Origin: Ginkgo biloba | Lineage: Eukaryota > Streptophyta > Ginkgoopsida > Ginkgoales > Ginkgoaceae | Assembly (NCBI GenBank): GCA_024626585.1 | Contig: JANKJI010000011.1 | Coordinates: 180,495,575-180,509,026, forward strand | Length of the DNA stretch: 13,452 nt | Direction of reading: 5' to 3' | Part shown: positions 9,700-13,452 of the stretch, in pieces | How positions within the stretch are numbered: the first letter of the stretch is position 1 | How the letters are laid out: every line of letters begins with the position of its first letter | The notes under the pieces: generated by a model | What the model was told of the DNA's origin: nothing | What the model saw: only the letters and a program-made list of their open reading frames with translations | Databases searched by the model: none | Program-made: the position numbers and the translations under genes

Positions 9700-10547
9700 C
9701 ACAATGCCTCTATATTTAGAAAAGAAATGGATGGCTTATTTATTCTTACAAGGAACATGTTTGTAAGCCCTGTATCATTCTAGTATATGCCAATAATTCT
9801 ATAAATTTAGTGATATTCTATTATATATTTCTAAAGACCTATTGTGTGTCCTTTTAAGCCAGATTAAATTCATACTCCATTGTCTAAGTATCCTCCCATG
9901 GAGATAGATTAAACTTTTTATTTACAAAGTTGGTTAGTATTATTTAAGAAATACAAATGAATACCATATAATTCCTCTCTTTCAAGATTGAGTAGGATTT
10001 GTAGTGAAAATATTTCTTATGACTTTATGGAATGCACCTACATTATTTGGCTATCTTAGGATACGAATTGTCAAAGGTATTACTAAGGATATAGTTTTTA
10101 TGATGATATATTTATTTTAACATTAGACATGTTTTGTGTCACAAATTTAGGGATATCGACATAAGTTATTGATTTGATAACTAATTAATAATTAATAAAA
10201 TATATTTTATATTTAATTTAGTGTCCTCTTTTATTTAGTTAAAATAAAAAGATAACACGTGTTTATATTGCATAGGATGATTTTATTCTACCTATGTAAA
10301 AATTATAAAACTCAATTAATTCCTCTACATACATTATTTATTAAAAACCTTTTCTTCCTAGATAGTTAAAGAATCTCTATACATTGACACTAAAGGAATT
10401 CAAGAAAATCTCCTTGCCTTATGATTGGTAAATGTTTTGTATGAAAATTTTTATCTTGTTGATGGATTGGTAAATTCATTCGCTATTTTTATTTCTATCA
10501 CCAAACATGCCACATATTTTATTGCTCTTAGACATCTTAAAAAATAA
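9700..10547 (+). pseudogene. Ty3/gypsy retrotransposon pol remnant (reverse transcriptase and integrase)
   Basis: Reverse transcriptase copies element RNA into DNA and integrase inserts it; this copy is inactive. In frame 1, FVSPVSF (9757-9777) matches the 'Y-x-SPVVLV' block and SKYPPMEID (about 9883-9909) matches 'x-YPLPxID'. In frame 2 (about 9920-10100), KVG-stop-YYLR matches 'KSGYHQIR'; F-Q-D-stop-V-G-F (9980-10000) matches 'FRTRYG'; and FLMTLWNAPTLF (10013-10048) matches the 'MPFGLxNAPATF' block with about two codons lost. The catalytic box survives in frame 1 as FYDDIFILT (about 10096-10122). Integrase follows in frame 3 (about 10371-10547): ENLLAL, YENFYLVDGLVNSF and ITKHATYFIALRH match the 'LLQPLPIP', 'MDFVEGLPNS' and 'DRLTKxAHFIAL' blocks. 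The first catalytic Asp of integrase is not in its expected place. RNase H is missing, since only about 250 bases separate the two domains. No LTRs were recognised. Confidence 0.75.
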
Positions 10548-12238
10548 TCTAAATTTTTATGGCCTTAAAATATTTAAAAATAAGATATTTTTAAAGGAGA
10601 AACATACCCCATATGCACTCTAAAACCTATAAATGGACATAATAGAAATTACCTTAACTATTGGAAGAAAAACATATAGAAGTCCATCCAAGAACATAAC
10701 CACAATATTTCCCAATAACACAACAAAGACTCAAATTATGACTTTAGGCCTAATTCGACAATCACCTTGTCTTGGCTTAGCCCTCAAAGATGATCAATCA
10801 AATATTTTACTAAATAAAAAAAAAATGAATAGACAAATACTTAGTTAGTACTCTATCTTTGAATAAAAATATTCTTCTTTCAATTGTTGTTTAATAATCA
10901 CCATAAAATCCTAATGCTATAATCCATTAACACCTTACCTATTCTTGATAGAGGTGGACCAACATGCCTAATTTATCTTGGGACCATTACCACCTTCTTT
11001 GACATCTATAAAAAAAATATACTCTATCATAATACATTTTTATGCCAATTTAATTTTTCCATTATAGATGGTTATGATGTTGGGTAAATTATAGAGCACT
11101 CACATTAATAAATTCATAGAAGGATAAGTATTAGAGTCATGTCAATTCCTTCACATGGTAGGAATTTGGAGTTTCTTCCATACACATATATCTATATATA
11201 GAAAAATATTATTTATAAAACCAATCAAGATAGAGATATAAATTAATGTAAATAAAAGAGGGAGAAAAATCATACAACGCTATTAAAAGTCATTACTTTA
11301 AGGTATTACTCATAATTGGGCATAGTCACATAAAATTCTTCCCATGCGAGTTGAAACTACTTGTTAACACCATTTTTATCTTTAGTATGATTCCTATTTG
11401 TTGTATAAACTTAAAAAATAATCGTTTATATTTTATAGATCACATAAAATACTTCTTTGGGGAAAATATTGACCACCATAGAATGTTGTCTATTACATAA
11501 TGTTATTCAAAGAATAGTGTCCAAGGATAGAACATTATATAGAGAATGATATTAAATGAGATTGTAATGGTAGAGATACATATATGTTTTATAAAGTTTG
11601 CATACAAATAATTATGATTAATATAGTACACTCCTTTCTTTAGAGTGGATCTTGATCCATATATATTAAGGAAAAACACCTTCTAATTGGGATTCATCAA
11701 TATTAATTGATTGACAACAAATGGTTTTGAATGTTGTAGACATGCCCTACTTCATGGTCGTATCTCTACCTTAGATATATTTAGAGAGGATTATCTATGA
11801 AGAGTTATTGTCCCATTACACATGACACAAATAAGGTTAATAGCTCATGGACAAATTTTATTTCGGTTTGCCTTGGTAGATTTTAAATATAGTAAGGAAT
11901 CATATACATCCTCATTACTTGTGTAAACAATAAACATAAATAAACAACATAATACTCAAATGGCTATCATCAACAAATAACATTAGATCCAAGTTGTAAT
12001 CAATAACATGGTGATATATATAATTGAAATAATAAAGCACATAGGAAAATCATTGGTAATAAATAAGACTTGAGAGAATTAGACCAGTGACAATGCCATA
12101 AAAATATCACTTAACAACATAAAAATTAAGGAACCAAAGCTATATAATGGTCTCCATAATAAGAAAATATTAGAAAATTTAAAATAATAATTGATGACAA
12201 TCAACTATAAATAGTGGTAATAACATCTTTATTAATGG
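10548..12238. other. AT-rich stretch with no recognisable gene
   Basis: An open frame at 10633-10848 (+) has no recognisable motif and would be in the right place for integrase C-terminal debris, but it does not read like it. The rest has dense stops, short AT-rich repeats and no structural RNA signature that I can support. It may be decayed retrotransposon sequence downstream of pol. Confidence 0.45.
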
Positions 12239-12614
12239 TGGTATTGGGATCGTCACGTATGTGCTCTAGAGATGTCTTTTAGGACTTCTTTGATTGCCAA
12301 GTTAACATCTTATGAGCATGTCAAATTATCAATAGAGTTCTTTCGTAGCCCCTACGGTAGAGGGTACTACCAAGGAGGGTGAAATGGAAGGCGTGTTGGG
12401 TGAAATATTATTGTTGATTAGATGAAGGATGTGGGGTGATGATGTGATTATGGTGATGAATGGAGATATCGTGATACCATGGGGAATCGGGATCAACAGT
12501 CTCTGAGACCTAATGAACTGGGATTTTAACAGCCTTTCTATTCAAATTTTTATGTTGGTTTTCTGTTTACAACTTTACATCCTTATTTAACTTAATAACT
12601 TTTATGTGGTACAG
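12239..12614 (+). other. Probable 3' part of an intron of the WD40 gene
   Basis: Composition shifts here from very AT-rich to more mixed sequence. No WD40 exon is recognised. The last 70 bases are T-rich, contain a branch-point-like CTTAATAAC (12590-12598) and end in TACAG directly before the exon at 12615, which is typical of a plant 3' splice site. If the upstream exons lie outside the window, the intron could include much or all of the sequence to the left. Confidence 0.5.
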
Positions 12615-12995
12615 GTGACATCACATGCATAGCGTGGGCACCTCAGCCTGTTGCAACAGGTATTCAGCAATACTACCTTTTCTGAAATCTTATGACAGCT
12701 GTTGGATGGTGCTCATACATGAAAATGATTTGAACCGACATTTCTTATAATTACCTTCTTATTTTCATGAAAATGATTTGAACTGACATTTCTTTTAGTT
12801 ACCTTATTATATTTTACTTTTGTGGGACATGCAATACATATGATACACAATTATTATCTTCTCATCTCCTTTCGTGGGGATTAATTTTCGTTCCTTTGGC
12901 TTATTGTAGAGAATGGTCTTGCAACTATTTTAGCAACAGGCAGCTCTGACAAAAAAGTAAAGCTGTGGTCTGCTCCTAAATTTCCTTCACATTGA
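12615..12995 (+). CDS. WD40-repeat protein, last two exons (5' end not in window)
   Basis: Exon 12615-12659 reads DITCIAWAPQPVATG, entering two bases into a codon and leaving one base over. Exon 12910-12995 starts with the two bases that complete a Glu codon, continues NGLATILATGSSDKKVKLWSAPK and stops at TGA 12993-12995. Both splice borders are standard: ACAG before the first exon, CAG|GTATTC after it and TTGTAG before the second. The pattern I-T-C-I-A-W-A-P, then L-A-T-G-S-S-D-K-K-V-K-L-W is a classic WD40 beta-propeller blade, here the last one, with a short loop between its strands. WD40 proteins act as scaffolds for protein complexes; which one this is cannot be told from 42 residues. 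Unlike everything upstream, there are no stops or frameshifts. A detached gene fragment is the alternative. Confidence 0.8.
12660..12909 (+). other. Last intron of the WD40 gene
   Basis: A 250-base GT-AG intron that keeps the reading phase between the two WD40 exons. It is T-rich towards its 3' end and contains a 48-bp tandem duplication (12718-12813). Confidence 0.75.
12718..12813. repeat. 48-bp tandem duplication inside the intron
   Basis: Two adjacent 48-base units (12718-12765 and 12766-12813), both beginning CATGAAAATGATTTGAAC, differ at about five positions. This is seen directly. It is probably a slippage or unequal-exchange duplication of moderate age. Confidence 0.9.
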
Positions 12996-13452
12996 GAAGC
13001 AGGTTAAAGTTTCATGCCTCAGGTCCTTGTATTTTCATGACTTACATGAACCATGTATATCATGAGAATGATACCTATAGTGGACTAGTGACCAGTTATA
13101 CTATGAAACAAATGTATTCAGAAAGTGAGATTCTAGGTTATATGAGCTGTTTCTGGGACTTGGGAAAGATGGAGCTTTTTCTTTAAATGGATGAATTCAA
13201 GAGGGGATCATTTTAGGGCTTGACCTCATGTTCATTTACACAATTACATCTTATTTATAACAGCCATTAACAGGTGTAATGCTTACCATTACCATGTTCA
13301 ATATTTGGCACTGTTCTGTGCCAAAATGTCATACATTTTGAGCATCGGATTAATACTTTCCCGAGGACAACGTTTATTCTTTCACCCTTGTATGGTTTTT
13401 GTTAGTTTAATGTGGGTTTCAATCATGCTTTTCTTTGTTTGAAATACTATAA
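12996..13452 (+). other. Probable 3' UTR and downstream flank of the WD40 gene
   Basis: The sequence after the stop codon is T-rich and has no further frame that could extend the protein. CAGGTTAA at 13000-13007 looks like a splice donor but lies after the in-frame stop. No clear AATAAA signal was found; plant signals are often degenerate, and TTGTATGG near 13388 is only a weak candidate. Confidence 0.45.

Noticed and set aside
10633-10848. Plus-strand open frame of 71 codons after the integrase remnant
   Set aside because: It does not match the expected integrase continuation or a chromodomain, and no splice or start context supports it.
12338-12382. Short Arg/Gly/Tyr-rich reading FFRSPYGRGYYQGG before a stop
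   Set aside because: It looks like an RNA-binding tail, but it is only 14 codons, has no supporting splice context and most likely arises by chance in intron sequence.
12992-13186. Plus-strand open frame overlapping the WD40 stop codon
   Set aside because: It is out of frame with the WD40 exons and lies in the probable 3' UTR. The in-phase stop at 12993-12995 explains the gene end.

Overview
The window looks like plant nuclear DNA from a large, repeat-rich genome. It is very AT-rich and poor in CpG, with dinucleotide microsatellites and heavily decayed transposable-element protein remnants of plant-typical kinds (CACTA/TNP2 and Ty3/gypsy). At the far right are the last two exons of a spliced WD40-repeat gene. 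The long stretches of dead elements next to a gene would suit a gymnosperm or another big-genome plant, but the sequence does not fix the lineage. There are no bacterial operons, CRISPR arrays, tRNA or rRNA genes.

Layout, left to right. Positions 3-3051 hold a decayed, intronless coding region of about 1000 codons on the + strand. It can be followed through frames 3, 1, 3, 1 and 3. It has a globular front part, a Lys-rich segment, a Pro/Ser/Thr linker, a long coiled-coil-like part and a basic tail. The family is not securely recognised, though the front resembles plant mobile-element protein domains. Positions 3052-4265 show no gene. Positions 4266-5530 are a CACTA transposase pseudogene (TNP2 core followed by a DUF4218-like part). 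Positions 5824-5885 form a long alternating purine-pyrimidine tract. Positions 6722-7032 are a broken acidic reading frame that may be another part of the same element. Positions 7573-8745 carry two diverged direct copies of a repeat of about 400 bp, each starting after a CA tract and each containing degenerate AACCATAGTTAAGTATT-type motifs. Positions 9700-10547 are a Ty3/gypsy pol remnant: reverse transcriptase followed directly by integrase, with no recognisable RNase H. Positions 10548-12238 are AT-rich with nothing recognisable.

From about 12240 the base composition becomes more mixed. Two phase-compatible exons (12615-12659 and 12910-12995) with good splice sites encode the C-terminal end of a WD40 protein, followed by a probable 3' UTR. 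No upstream exon was recognised, so either the preceding intron is very long and filled with the elements above, or this is a detached gene fragment.

The only part that still looks translatable is the WD40 3' end. The rest reads as a record of old insertions, and many of the in-frame stops fit C-to-T decay of methylated DNA. I saw no convincing new functional system. The most worthwhile leads are the unidentified large coiled-coil pseudogene, the motif-bearing duplicated repeat and the WD40 gene end.
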